A stretch of DNA of 42,708 nt from assembly GCA_024228575.1 (NCBI GenBank), contig JAAETH010000040.1, positions 1 through 42,708 on the forward strand. Direction: 5' to 3'. The stretch is from Actinomycetes bacterium (lineage in GTDB: Bacteria; Actinomycetota; Acidimicrobiia; Acidimicrobiales; Poriferisodalaceae). The position numbers and the translations under genes are program-made. Shown in pieces: positions 1 through 7,801 of the stretch (position 1 is its first letter; the number at the start of each line of letters is the position of its first letter). The notes under the pieces were generated by a model. That model saw only the letters and a program-made list of their open reading frames with translations, did not search any database and had not been told where the DNA came from.

Positions 1-391
1 CATGGGGCACCTGTTGATCGAGAACCGGTCTGGGTTGGTCGTCGACACGGAGCTGACCCAACCGATCGGGTTCGCTGAACGGGACTGCGCGACCGACATG
101 TTGGCCCGGCTCCCGACCACGAAACGCCAACGCGCGGGGCCTCGGGTTCACCCCCCCCAAATGTCGCGCAGAACACGAGCAACCACCGCTCCGCGATCGC
201 TGGCCGCACCACCCGTCGGCGTGTCCCAGAGAATCCGCAAGCGCGTCGAGGAACCTTTCGGTTGGATCAAAACCGTGGGCGCCGGCCGCAAGGTCCGCTA
301 CATCGGCCAAGACCGCACCCGGGCCTGGTTCAAAACCGAAGCAGCGGTCTACAACCTCATCCGGATCTGCGCCCTCGACGCCGCCACGTGA
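1..391 (+). pseudogene. IS5-family transposase, 3' remnant (degraded)
   Basis: This is the C-terminal part of a DDE transposase of the IS5 family, cut off by the left edge of the window. The start region (LLIENRSGLVVD, then AERD) matches the family's strand after the second catalytic Asp. The end (VSQRIRKRVEEPFGWIK, then AAVYNLIRI) is the conserved Y/S-x2-R-x3-E-x6-K block with the third catalytic acid. Between them the reading frame is wrong: around positions 165-230 the family-like residues (NVAQNTSNHRSAIAGRTTRR) appear in another frame, and the stretch normally leading to the second Asp block is shortened. The gene therefore carries at least one deletion and compensating shifts, and is almost certainly inactive. 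Identification is from remembered family motifs; the exact IS name cannot be given. Confidence 0.82.
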
Positions 392-534
392 GCCAGCGGG
401 CGCCGAGCCCCGCGGACCACTCCGCGGAACCGACCCGATCTGATCCACACCGGCGAACACGACCACGAATCAGCTACCGAACCCCCGACACCGGCCATAG
501 CCGACCCACAAGCCGAATTTCCGCATCCTGCTAG
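1..534 (+). mobile_element. Right end of an IS5-type element, abutting glxD
   Basis: After the transposase stop (389-391) there are about 140 non-coding bases. They contain a perfect 7-bp stem hairpin (CCGCGGA/TCCGCGG, 410-427, loop CCAC) and end in TTTCCGCATCCTG followed by CTAG at 531-534. This end resembles the termini of IS5-type elements that I recall ending in a similar word. CTAG could be target sequence, but the left end is outside the window, so no duplication can be confirmed. The CTAG also contains the stop codon of the leftward glxD gene. The exact boundary is inferred. Confidence 0.5.
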
Positions 535-1847
535 CCCATTCCGGGAATCCATGATGTGCCTGCGAGGGGAACCTTGGCCATCGCCGCGGCCTCGACGGTG
601 AGAGCGGCGAGATCGTCCGGCTCGAGGTTGTGGACGTGTGACTTGCCGTTTGCCCGAGCCAGCGTCTGGACCTCGAGGGTCAACACCTGCAGGTAGTTGG
701 CGAGACGACGACCGGCGACCACGGGGTCGAGGCGCGCCGAGAGCTCGGGGTCCTGGGTGGTGATCCCGGCCGGATCGGTGCCGTCCTGGTAGTCCTCCCA
801 GCAACCGGCGGTCGTGCCGAGGGCCTGGTATTGGTCCTCGAGAGACGGTGAGTTGTCGCCGATGGCGATCAGGGCCGCAGTTCCCAGCGAAACCGCATCG
901 GCACCCAGTGCAAGGGCCTTGGCGACGTCGGCGCCCGTGCGGATACCTCCGGCGACGATGAGTTTTACGTCGCGGTGGGCGCCCAGTTCCTTCATGGCCC
1001 TCACCGCCTCTGGCACCGCCGCGATGGTCGGTATGCCGACATGTTCGATGAACACGTCCTGGGTTGCCGCCGTGCCACCCTGCATGCCGTCGACCACGAC
1101 CGCGTCGGCACCGGCCTTCACCGCCAACGCCGTGTCGTAGAAGGGCCGAGCGGCCCCGATCTTCACATAGACGGGAACCTGCCAGCCGACGATCTCGCGC
1201 AGTTCGAGGATCTTGATCTCGAGGTCGTCGGGTCCGGTCCAGTCCGGGTGACGACACGCCGAACGCTGATCGATGCCCTCCGGCAGGGTGCGCATCTCGG
1301 CCACACGTTCGGTGATCTTCTGTCCCAACAACATGCCACCACCGCCAGGCTTGGCACCCTGTCCGACCACGACCTCGATGGCATCGGCCTTGCGGATGTC
1401 GTCTGGGTTCATGCCGTACCGCGATGGCAGGTACTGGTAGACGAGTGTCTTGGAGTGACCACGCTCCTCAGGAGTCATTCCTCCATCGCCGGTGGTGGTC
1501 GAGGTCCCGGCCGCGTTCGCTCCGCGACCCAACGCCTCCTTGGCCTGGGCCGAAAGTGAGCCGAAGCTCATCCCCGCAATCGTGATCGGGATGTCGAGAT
1601 GAACCGGGCGCTCGGCCCTGCCCTCGCCGATGATCACGTCGGTCCCACAGTCTTCCCTGTAGCCCTCGAGTGGATATCGCGACATCGACGCTCCGAGGAA
1701 CACGAGATCGTCGAAGGTCGGCAGCCGCCTCTTCGCCCCGAACCCTCTGATTCGGTAGATGCCGGTGTTCGCAGCGCGATGGATCTCGGCGATGACGTTG
1801 CGATCGAAGGTGTAGGACTCGCGCTGATGCCAGTTCTCGCCCGTCAT
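531..1847 (-). CDS. glxD: FMN-binding glutamate synthase domain protein (GlxD / MgsC-like)
   Basis: A 438-residue stand-alone version of the FMN-binding synthase domain of glutamate synthase, a TIM barrel. In related systems (GlxBCD, N-methylglutamate synthase MgsABC) this subunit transfers ammonia or methylamine onto 2-oxoglutarate. Recognisable blocks are ITIAGMSFGSLS near residue 90, GQGAKPGGGGMLLG in the middle, VVVDGMQGGTAATQ, and LIVAGGIRTGADVAKALALGADAV of the phosphate-binding end. The GltB 3Fe-4S cysteine motif is replaced here by GCWEDYQDGTDPAGITTQ, which keeps only the first Cys. The start overlaps the end of glxC in an ATGA (1844-1847), so translation is probably coupled. The stop codon lies in a CTAG at the end of an IS remnant. 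The family is certain; the physiological amine is not. Confidence 0.9.
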   Translation of the reverse strand: MTGENWHQRESYTFDRNVIAEIHRAANTGIYRIRGFGAKRRLPTFDDLVFLGASMSRYPLEGYREDCGTDVIIGEGRAERPVHLDIPITIAGMSFGSLSAQAKEALGRGANAAGTSTTTGDGGMTPEERGHSKTLVYQYLPSRYGMNPDDIRKADAIEVVVGQGAKPGGGGMLLGQKITERVAEMRTLPEGIDQRSACRHPDWTGPDDLEIKILELREIVGWQVPVYVKIGAARPFYDTALAVKAGADAVVVDGMQGGTAATQDVFIEHVGIPTIAAVPEAVRAMKELGAHRDVKLIVAGGIRTGADVAKALALGADAVSLGTAALIAIGDNSPSLEDQYQALGTTAGCWEDYQDGTDPAGITTQDPELSARLDPVVAGRRLANYLQVLTLEVQTLARANGKSHVHNLEPDDLAALTVEAAAMAKVPLAGTSWIPGMG

Positions 1848-2557
1848 GACCGCGCCTCCGCTACTTCACTGTTGATGTCGTCGGGGTGGAAGTTGTAGAG
1901 CTGCCTGGCCGACCCGAAGTGCCTGAAGTCGCCTGGATCGGCAGTCATCTGGGCCCGTTCCAGAAGCTGGGTCAAGAGGTCGACGTCTTCGGCACTCATT
2001 TCCTTCTCCTCACAGTCGGCTCCGAGCGAAGCAACATCGCCGCGCACGAACAGATCGGCCTCGTAGATCGAATCGCCGAGGTGGTGGTCGGCGTCGCCCA
2101 AGACCACGAGGTTCCCGGCCTGAGCCATGAAAGCGCCCATGTGGCCGATGTCGCCACCGACCACGATGTCGAGGCCCTTCATGGAGATGCCACATCTGGC
2201 CCCGGCCCCACCCTCGATGACCAACAAGCCCCCGCAACCGGTGGCACCGGCCGACATGGTTGCGCTGCCGGTCACCCGAGCGACCCCCGACATCATGTTC
2301 TCGGCCACTCCCGTGCCGGCGTTGCCGTCGACGATCACCGTTCCGCGCTGGAGCATTCCGGCGGCGTAGTAGCCGACCGACCCGCGCAGCTCGACGACGA
2401 TGTCGCTGTCGATGCCCGCCGCAACCGCGTGAGCGCCCCGCGGGTTGGTCACCACGAAGTGACCCGAGGTCGCTTCGTGCAGTTGCCGGTTGAGATCGCG
2501 CAAGGACGTGTTGCGCATGTCGATCTCGGTGACGGTGGCCGAAGTCCCATCGTTCAT
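1844..2557 (-). CDS. glxC: GXGXG-domain glutamate synthase subunit (GlxC / MgsB-like)
   Basis: A protein of about 237 residues made of the GXGXG right-handed beta-helix domain, the structural C-terminal domain of GltB. Repeated Gly-rich turns such as GTVIVDGNAGTGVAENM, GGLLVIEGGAGARCG and IVVGGDIGHMGAFMAQAG show the fold. In glutamate synthase and in N-methylglutamate synthase this domain holds the amidotransferase and FMN domains together. The start was chosen at 2557 because its ATG overlaps the glxB stop as ATGA (2554-2557), typical coupling; an ATG five codons upstream (2572) is possible. It lies between glxB and glxD with 4-nt overlaps on both sides, so the three subunits are made from one message in fixed order. 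Confidence 0.9.
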   Translation of the reverse strand: MNDGTSATVTEIDMRNTSLRDLNRQLHEATSGHFVVTNPRGAHAVAAGIDSDIVVELRGSVGYYAAGMLQRGTVIVDGNAGTGVAENMMSGVARVTGSATMSAGATGCGGLLVIEGGAGARCGISMKGLDIVVGGDIGHMGAFMAQAGNLVVLGDADHHLGDSIYEADLFVRGDVASLGADCEEKEMSAEDVDLLTQLLERAQMTADPGDFRHFGSARQLYNFHPDDINSEVAEARS

Positions 2558-3453
2558 GATGCGAGGCTCCATGTGTAGACCCGAGCCGGCTCGGGCTCGA
2601 ACACCAAGGCGTCGTCGACGTCTGGCAGGGTTGCTATCGCTCTGTACTCAGACGACATGGCGACCCAGTCGTCGGTCTCGGCGATGACCGCCGGCTTGCA
2701 CGCTATGGGATCGCGAAGTACGGCGAATCCGTCCTCGGTTCCGACGGCGAAGGTGTAGAAGCCGTCGAGGTCGACCAGCGCCCGGTGTAATGCCTCGTCG
2801 AGCGTGTCGCCCTCGCGCAGGCGCCAGGAGAGGTATCCGGCCGCGACCTCGGAGTCGTTCTCGGTCTGGAACGACTCGCCCTCACGGACGAGACGCGAGC
2901 GCAACTGGTTGTGATTCGAGAGCGACCCGTTGTGGACCAAACAGGTGTCGGCACCGGTCACGAAGGGGTGCGAGCCGTTCGTGGTGACGGCCGACTCTGT
3001 GGCCATGCGGGTGTGTGCAACCGCATGTGTTCCGCTTCGGCCTGCGAGGTCGTACTGCGATGCGACCAGGTCGGGATCGCCGACCGCCTTGTACAACTCG
3101 ATGTGCCTGCCATAGCTGAGGACATCGACCTCTGGAAGGTGGTCGATGATCCACTGCCTGGCGAGCCGCCCGTCGCCATCGGTCTCGAATACGGCGTGGT
3201 CGCGTATCGATCGAACGTCGACAGCGGCCCCGAGGGCCGCCGCGAGCTCGGCGGCGGTTCGACTCCAGTCGGGTTGTGTCCTCTCGGCCAGCACGGTGAG
3301 GCGCGTCAACCCGACGGTGCCCTCGTCGTAGACCGCAAATCCGGCGCTGTCGGGCCCGCGACCGCGCATTTCGTGGAGCATCGCTGCCGTCAGGCGCCCC
3401 AGCTCTGGTCTGTACTTGTCGGTCTTGAGGAACAGTCCGACGATTCCGCACAT
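2554..3453 (-). CDS. glxB: Class II glutamine amidotransferase (GlxB / MgsA-like)
   Basis: A 299-residue Ntn-type glutamine amidotransferase, first gene of the leftward glxBCD operon. The nucleophilic Cys follows the initiator Met (MCGIVGLF). Family blocks follow: GRGPDSAGFAVYD, VAHTRMATES, HNGSLSN (oxyanion Asn and Gly) and ENDSEVAAGYL. It should hydrolyse glutamine to supply ammonia, or gamma-glutamylmethylamide to supply methylamine, to the GlxD barrel. Length and arrangement match GlxB/MgsA and not the much larger GltB. It is divergent from glnT across about 130 bp containing inverted repeats. Homologues in rhizobia sit near sarcosine oxidase genes and in methylotrophs near N-methylglutamate dehydrogenase; neither is present here. 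Confidence 0.9.
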   Translation of the reverse strand: MCGIVGLFLKTDKYRPELGRLTAAMLHEMRGRGPDSAGFAVYDEGTVGLTRLTVLAERTQPDWSRTAAELAAALGAAVDVRSIRDHAVFETDGDGRLARQWIIDHLPEVDVLSYGRHIELYKAVGDPDLVASQYDLAGRSGTHAVAHTRMATESAVTTNGSHPFVTGADTCLVHNGSLSNHNQLRSRLVREGESFQTENDSEVAAGYLSWRLREGDTLDEALHRALVDLDGFYTFAVGTEDGFAVLRDPIACKPAVIAETDDWVAMSSEYRAIATLPDVDDALVFEPEPARVYTWSLAS

Positions 3454-3485
3454 GTCGCCTTGCCTTCAGAATGGAGCTTTGACAC

Positions 3486-3531
3486 AGGTGAAGGGTTTTC
3501 ACCTACAGTAGTGATCAACACTGTAGTGACC
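3486..3531. promoter_or_regulatory. Inverted and direct repeats between glxB and glnT (candidate operator)
   Basis: Two inverted repeats lie end to end in the divergent promoter region. AGGTGAA-GGGTT-TTCACCT (3486-3504) has a 7-bp stem. CTACAGT and ACTGTAG (3503-3509 and 3520-3526) form a second 7-bp repeat with a 10-nt spacer. A direct repeat overlaps the second: ACAGTAGTGATC (3505-3516) and ACTGTAGTGACC (3520-3531). TACAGT (3504-3509) and GATACT (3532-3537) could serve as -10 hexamers. The obvious candidate ligand is the XRE-cupin protein encoded just after glnT. The repeats are seen directly; the binding partner is inferred. Confidence 0.55.
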
Positions 3532-3584
3532 GATACTGCATCAGGCGAATACCTGTGATTCGCAATTCGACGAGGGGGTCGAGA

Positions 3585-4955
3585 ATGGGAGCGACAGACG
3601 GGGCGATCGAGGAGATCCGGGCGAGAGCGCTCGATGATGGCGTCGAGTTCATCTACGCGATGTTCGTCGAGATGCACGGCAAGCCGTGCGCCAAGCTCGT
3701 TCCGGTCAGCGCCATCGAATCGCTGATGACCGAAGGCGCTGGCTTCGCCGGTTTCGCAGCCGGGCCGCTCGGCCAGGACCCATCGCACCCCGACATCCTC
3801 GCCATGCCCGACCCGGCGTCCTACACGGTCATGCCGTGGCAACCCAATGTGGCGGCCATGCAGTGTGACCCCACCGTCGAGGGCGAGTTGTGGCCATTCG
3901 CCCCCAGGGTGATCCTACGCAAGGCCCTCGAACGTCTGGCCGAAAGGAACCTGGTACTGAAGACCGGCGTCGAGGCCGAATACTCGCTGGTCGTGAAGCG
4001 CCCCGATGGCTCGATCACCGTCGCCGACGAGCGCGACGTCGACACCCTCCCGTGCTACGACGCCCGCGGGCTGACCCGCATGCTCCCCCACCTTTCGCAG
4101 GTTTCGCGGAACCTCGATGCGATGGGCTGGGACAACTACGCAAACGACCACGAGGACGCCAACGGGCAGTTCGAGCAGAACTGGCAGTTCGCCGATGCCC
4201 TCACCACCGCCGACCGTCTCATCTTGTTCCGGCTGATGATCCACACGATGGCAGAACGCGACGGGCGCTACGCGACGTTCATGCCCAAGCCGTTCTCCGA
4301 CAAGACGGGCAACGGCCTGCACGCCCATCTCAGCCTCTGGACCGCCGACACCGACGAACCGCTCTTCGAGAGCGATGGCGACGATGCCTACGGGCTCGGC
4401 CTCAGCGACCTCGCTTATCGGTTCACCGCTGGCCTGGTCGACCACGCAGCGGCCCTCGTCGCCATCGCGTGTCCCATTGCGAACTCCTACAAGCGCATGG
4501 GTGTCGGAGCTCCCGACTCGGGTGCGACGTGGGCACCTGCCTACGCTGCCTACGGTGGCAACAACCGAACCCAGATGATCCGCGTGCCGGAGGGGAACCG
4601 GATCGAGGTCCGCCTCGTCGACGGCGCCGCGAACCCCTACCTCGCCTTCGCCGCGATGCTCGGATGTGGCATGGATGGCGTCGACCGTGAACTCGACCCG
4701 GGCCCTCCAAATGCCGACAACCTCTTCGTCTTGTCACCAGAAGAGATAGAGGCTCGCGGCATCGTCACCCTTCCTCCGACACTGCTTCACGCGGTCGACA
4801 ACCTCGCAGCAGACGACCTCTTCTCCGATGCGCTGGGCACGACCCCCGACGGCCCGTATCGCGACTACTTCGTCAAGGTGAAGCGGGCCGAGTTCATGGC
4901 CCACCACCACGAGGTGACCCAGGGCGAGATCGACCAGTATCTGACCCTCTTCTAG
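3585..4955 (+). CDS. glnT: Type III glutamine synthetase-like ligase (GlnT / GmaS type)
   Basis: A 456-residue member of the glutamine synthetase fold, the group that includes GlnT and gamma-glutamylmethylamide synthetase (GmaS). It joins glutamate with ammonia or methylamine at the cost of ATP. Visible motifs are the metal-binding GVEAEYSL, the ATP/ammonia-site NGLHAHLSLW, NSYKRMGVGAP with WAPAYAAYGGNNR, and RIEVRLVDGAANPYLAFAAML near the C-terminus. The start at 3585 is preferred over a GTG at 3555 because GAGGGGG sits 7 nt before it. The gene is divergent from glxBCD, whose amidotransferase would consume its product, and is followed after 3 nt by an XRE-cupin regulator. Sequence alone cannot decide ammonia versus methylamine; the glxBCD pairing and the nearby creatinase favour a methylated-amine role. 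Confidence 0.88.
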   Translation: MGATDGAIEEIRARALDDGVEFIYAMFVEMHGKPCAKLVPVSAIESLMTEGAGFAGFAAGPLGQDPSHPDILAMPDPASYTVMPWQPNVAAMQCDPTVEGELWPFAPRVILRKALERLAERNLVLKTGVEAEYSLVVKRPDGSITVADERDVDTLPCYDARGLTRMLPHLSQVSRNLDAMGWDNYANDHEDANGQFEQNWQFADALTTADRLILFRLMIHTMAERDGRYATFMPKPFSDKTGNGLHAHLSLWTADTDEPLFESDGDDAYGLGLSDLAYRFTAGLVDHAAALVAIACPIANSYKRMGVGAPDSGATWAPAYAAYGGNNRTQMIRVPEGNRIEVRLVDGAANPYLAFAAMLGCGMDGVDRELDPGPPNADNLFVLSPEEIEARGIVTLPPTLLHAVDNLAADDLFSDALGTTPDGPYRDYFVKVKRAEFMAHHHEVTQGEIDQYLTLF

Positions 4956-4958
4956 GGC

Positions 4959-5561
4959 ATGGCCGAAACAACCACCGACCCCGACCCGGCTGCGCTCACC
5001 GCAGACGACGTATGTCGGGTGGTGGGCGAGCGCGTTCGCGAGTTCCGGGCCGGCCTCGGCATGACGATGGAGCGCTTCGCCGAGGCGGCCAACCTCTCGA
5101 TCGGCATGCTCTCGAAGATCGAGCACGGCCAGACATCGCCCAGCCTCGCGACGTTGACGAACCTGGCGAACGCGGCCGGGGTTCCGTTCACCGCCTTCTT
5201 CAGGGGCCTCGACGAGGAACACGACGCGGTTGTGGTGCGCGCGGGTCAGGGCCTCGAGATCGCCCACGAAGGCGACAGCAGCGGGCGTCGATACGAAGAT
5301 CTCGGAGCGCTACGGGGCCCGAACAGAACCATCGAGCCGGTATTGGTCACCATCGCCGAACCCGACGAGGTCTTCCCACTCTTCCAGCACAGCGGGGTCG
5401 AGATGATCCACATCATCGGCGGCGCGGTCGAATACGGCTACGGCGCAAAGCGATACACGTTGAACCCCGGCGACACCATGCAGTTCAAGGGAGAGGTCGC
5501 CCACGGCCCCACGGCCGTGCTCGAGCTGCCCGTGCAGTTCCTGTCTCTGAAGGTTCGATAG
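4959..5561 (+). CDS. XRE-family transcriptional regulator with cupin sensor domain
   Basis: A 200-residue regulator. The helix-turn-helix of the XRE/Cro type covers about residues 20-75 (VREFRAGLGMTMERFAEAAN, then SIGMLSKIEHGQTSPSLATL). The C-terminal half is a cupin barrel (EMIHIIGGAVEYGYGAKRYT, then LNPGDTMQFKGEVAHGP) that usually binds a small metabolite. The ATG lies 3 nt after the glnT stop, so the two are co-transcribed. Similar regulators often control amine and amino-acid catabolism genes beside them. The inferred job is control of glnT and glxBCD through the repeats at 3486-3531. The ligand is unknown; a glutamyl-amide, sarcosine or 2-oxoglutarate would fit the context. Confidence 0.88.
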   Translation: MAETTTDPDPAALTADDVCRVVGERVREFRAGLGMTMERFAEAANLSIGMLSKIEHGQTSPSLATLTNLANAAGVPFTAFFRGLDEEHDAVVVRAGQGLEIAHEGDSSGRRYEDLGALRGPNRTIEPVLVTIAEPDEVFPLFQHSGVEMIHIIGGAVEYGYGAKRYTLNPGDTMQFKGEVAHGPTAVLELPVQFLSLKVR

Positions 5562-5572
5562 GCGTCATCGCG

Positions 5573-6430
5573 TCAAACCGAGGCGATCAACCCGACCGCC
5601 ACCAGGGCAAAGCCGAGACCAAGGACCTGGACCCTTCGCAATCGCTCCCCGAAGATGAGCCTCGCCCACATGACGGTCGCCGCCGGGAACATGGAGGTCA
5701 GCACAGCGGCCGTGCTGACCGAACCGATCTGGGTGGCGACGACGAACATGGAGTTGGCACAAGCGCCGAACACCGCTATTCCGAGCACGGGCGCCAGAGC
5801 GACCCTTGGCAGCCGAAAGTTGGTGCGCGTGATGGCGAGAACGATCAGCATGACCAGGCCACCGGTGACTCGCGACGGCACCACCGCCCAAAGGCCACCA
5901 TCGTCGGACGTCCGGGACAGACACAGCAGCAGGGCACCGAGTCCTATGGCTCCGCCGAACCCGTAGCGCAAGCTCACGCCGACCGACGCTGTCGAGTCCG
6001 ACCGCTCGAGGCTGATCAGAGCGATAGCCACGAGCCCCAGGGTGATGCCGGCACCGGCCCTCATCACCAGATCGCCCCCGGTCGCCACGTCGAACAACAC
6101 GGGAAGAGCGGCTGCGCCGACCCCGGCGACAGGAGCCGCGACGCTCACACGTGCAACGGAGTACCCGGCGTAGAGCGACAGAAGTCCGAGCGCTCCACCG
6201 ACCCCGCCGAGTGCCCCCAGCCAGAGGTCCCTGGCCACGACGTCTCCACCGACGATGAGGGCCAACACAAACGCCGCGACCATGCTGAACAATTGGCTGG
6301 CAGCGGTGACGACAAGGGCCGCTGCTCGTCGACTCGCCAGTCCCCCGAGGAAATCGGACGTTCCCGCCAGCAACGCAGCCCCGAGTGAAAGCATGACGAC
6401 CACGGGTGACACCGTAGGTGATGTCGGCAA
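5573..6430 (-). CDS. EamA/DMT-superfamily permease
   Basis: A 285-residue integral membrane protein of about ten hydrophobic helices in two similar halves, the drug/metabolite transporter (EamA) layout. The first half begins GAALLAGTSDFLGGLASRR. The second ends TAAVLTSMFPAATVMWARLIFGERL, the typical EamA ending with a conserved Pro and Glu. The annotated start is TTG at 6430; an ATG at 6394 (MLSLGAALL) is an alternative that would leave more room for promoters before the divergent membrane protein. It converges on the XRE-cupin gene with an 11-nt gap. It may move an amine or amino acid in or out, but substrate cannot be predicted from this family. Confidence 0.85.
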   Translation of the reverse strand: MPTSPTVSPVVVMLSLGAALLAGTSDFLGGLASRRAAALVVTAASQLFSMVAAFVLALIVGGDVVARDLWLGALGGVGGALGLLSLYAGYSVARVSVAAPVAGVGAAALPVLFDVATGGDLVMRAGAGITLGLVAIALISLERSDSTASVGVSLRYGFGGAIGLGALLLCLSRTSDDGGLWAVVPSRVTGGLVMLIVLAITRTNFRLPRVALAPVLGIAVFGACANSMFVVATQIGSVSTAAVLTSMFPAATVMWARLIFGERLRRVQVLGLGFALVAVGLIASV

Positions 6431-6454
6431 CTACACGGTCGAGGTCATGGCACC

Positions 6455-6937
6455 TTGACTGGCAAACACGATAGGCAACGCGCAGCGCTCTTCGCCGCCG
6501 CTCCTTGTCATCGATCGAGGGCCGCCGGCGAGAGGTCCGTGTTCTTCCTCGTCAGCGCAGTCGGTTTCGTGGCGATCTCGTGTCCCGTGTTCGTCTTTGG
6601 AGCCGCAGATGAGATAGCGACCCGGATGTGGGGTCGACGCGAGTGGGCCGGGGCATGGTTGACACTTCTCGTCTCGGGAGCGACCTACTTGGCCGCCTCC
6701 GCCTGGGCGTACGAACGTCGGCGGCCGTTCCCGGACTGGAAGGGGGTGGCCGCAGCCGTCGGAGCAGGTCTCGTCGTCGCGATGATGAACGCGGCCACGC
6801 GGCGTTGTATGACCCGAAGCGGGGGCCGGTGGATCCGCGGCCGAAACTACTCGTACTCGGGCGACCGCACACTCCTCGTCGCCGCCATTCGCGGGGTCTC
6901 TGGCGTCGGCATGTTGTTCGGCGCATTTGTGTCTTGA
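6455..6937 (+). CDS. Small hypothetical membrane protein
   Basis: A 160-residue open frame with four hydrophobic stretches: about residues 29-50 (VFFLVSAVGFVAISCPVFVF), 68-86 (WLTLLVSGATYLAASAWAY), 98-113 (VAAAVGAGLVVAMMNA) and the C-terminus (GVSGVGMLFGAF). Helices separated by short charged loops support a real membrane protein, while the overlapping opposite-strand frame is Arg/Pro-rich and unconvincing. The TTG start is weak and only about 24 nt from the EamA start; GTG at 6539, at the beginning of the first hydrophobic helix, is a good alternative. No family was recognised. Confidence 0.45.
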   Translation: MTGKHDRQRAALFAAAPCHRSRAAGERSVFFLVSAVGFVAISCPVFVFGAADEIATRMWGRREWAGAWLTLLVSGATYLAASAWAYERRRPFPDWKGVAAAVGAGLVVAMMNAATRRCMTRSGGRWIRGRNYSYSGDRTLLVAAIRGVSGVGMLFGAFVS

Positions 6938-6982
6938 CCCACCGCTAGCGATCCTCGGCGGCAACCGGGCCAAGAGAATGGG

Positions 6983-7801
6983 TTACACAGGCTCGATCGA
7001 TCGCAGGGCGTAGGCGAGGTCGTCGCCCTGCGGAAGGCACAGGGTCACCTCGAGTTTCTTCTTGCCACGCTTGATCCTGGCCGAACAGGTCAGGGGCCAG
7101 CCCTCGGCGGCAACGTGGTTCAGAAGCGGGGCGTACCTCGCTGACATCTTGTCGGTCAGGCGGCCCACGAGGATCGAGCCATACCAGACACCGACCTCGT
7201 TGCCCTCGAACTGCAGCACGGCGGTGAACACGTGGCGCCATCCCGAGCCCAGTCGGATCAGAAGGAACTCCTGGCACGCCTCTTCGCCCGTGATGTTCAA
7301 ACGACCTCGCGCGGCGGCGAACACGGGATCGGTCGAACTCCGCGGTCGCGCCGGATCTGCCACCTCGAGGACGACCCCGTAGCTCCCGATGTCGTCACCG
7401 CCACGATCCCAGCCACCCGTGATGCGAGCCCGGCACGTCGCCGGGTTCCCGGACAGGTTGATCGTCTCGACCACCTCGCCGATCTCCATGGCCAGCCCCG
7501 CCTCGACGTAGCCGACATGGTGGGGTCCGAGAAACACAGCCACCGCGTCCGGGTCGACCGGGTTGTGCGGATCGAGAACCAACTGGGAGGTCATCCGCGT
7601 CACGCTGGCGCCGTCGCGAGTCTTCGGGCCTGCGAGGGCTTCGAGGGCCTCCTGGTGGTAGCTCTCGCCGACGACATGCAGGAGATTGCCGTCCATCATC
7701 GTCGACGGAAGGGCAGACGGTTCGGCGGCAACAGGGTGCCCGGGAGGTGGCACCCTGTGATCCGGCCTGAACCATCGGGCCATCGGCTCAGACCGTGGCA
7801 T
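6983..7801 (-). CDS. HIRAN-domain protein
   Basis: A protein of 272 residues. Residues about 38-115 match the HIRAN domain: LLHVVGESYHQEALEALAG, a spacer, then LVLDPHNPVDPDAVAVFLGP and HHVGYVEAGLAMEI. HIRAN domains (named for HIP116/Rad5) bind 3' ends of single-stranded DNA in eukaryotic helicases. In bacteria they occur alone or beside nucleases, with largely unknown roles. The C-terminal half (GRLNITGEEACQEFLLIRLG onward) may be a second related domain. The first ATG overlaps the upstream DUF4389 stop by 14 nt; ATG at 7783 (MARWF) begins 4 nt after that stop and may be the true start. It follows the DUF4389 gene closely, so the two are probably co-transcribed. Confidence 0.75.
   Translation of the reverse strand: MPRSEPMARWFRPDHRVPPPGHPVAAEPSALPSTMMDGNLLHVVGESYHQEALEALAGPKTRDGASVTRMTSQLVLDPHNPVDPDAVAVFLGPHHVGYVEAGLAMEIGEVVETINLSGNPATCRARITGGWDRGGDDIGSYGVVLEVADPARPRSSTDPVFAAARGRLNITGEEACQEFLLIRLGSGWRHVFTAVLQFEGNEVGVWYGSILVGRLTDKMSARYAPLLNHVAAEGWPLTCSARIKRGKKKLEVTLCLPQGDDLAYALRSIEPV

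Noticed and set aside
410-427. Hairpin after the transposase as a rho-independent terminator
   Set aside because: Strong stem but no T-run on either side; kept only as part of the IS end.
349-1257. 302-residue minus-strand frame overlapping glxD
   Set aside because: Arg/Gly/Pro-rich shadow of glxD in another frame with no family features.
5012-6388. 458-residue plus-strand frame across the XRE-cupin and EamA genes
   Set aside because: Hydrophilic, Arg/Gln/His/Asp-rich antisense or shifted reading of two recognisable genes.
6431-6973. 180-residue minus-strand frame opposite the small membrane protein
   Set aside because: Low-complexity charged sequence; the plus-strand frame has regular hydrophobic helices.
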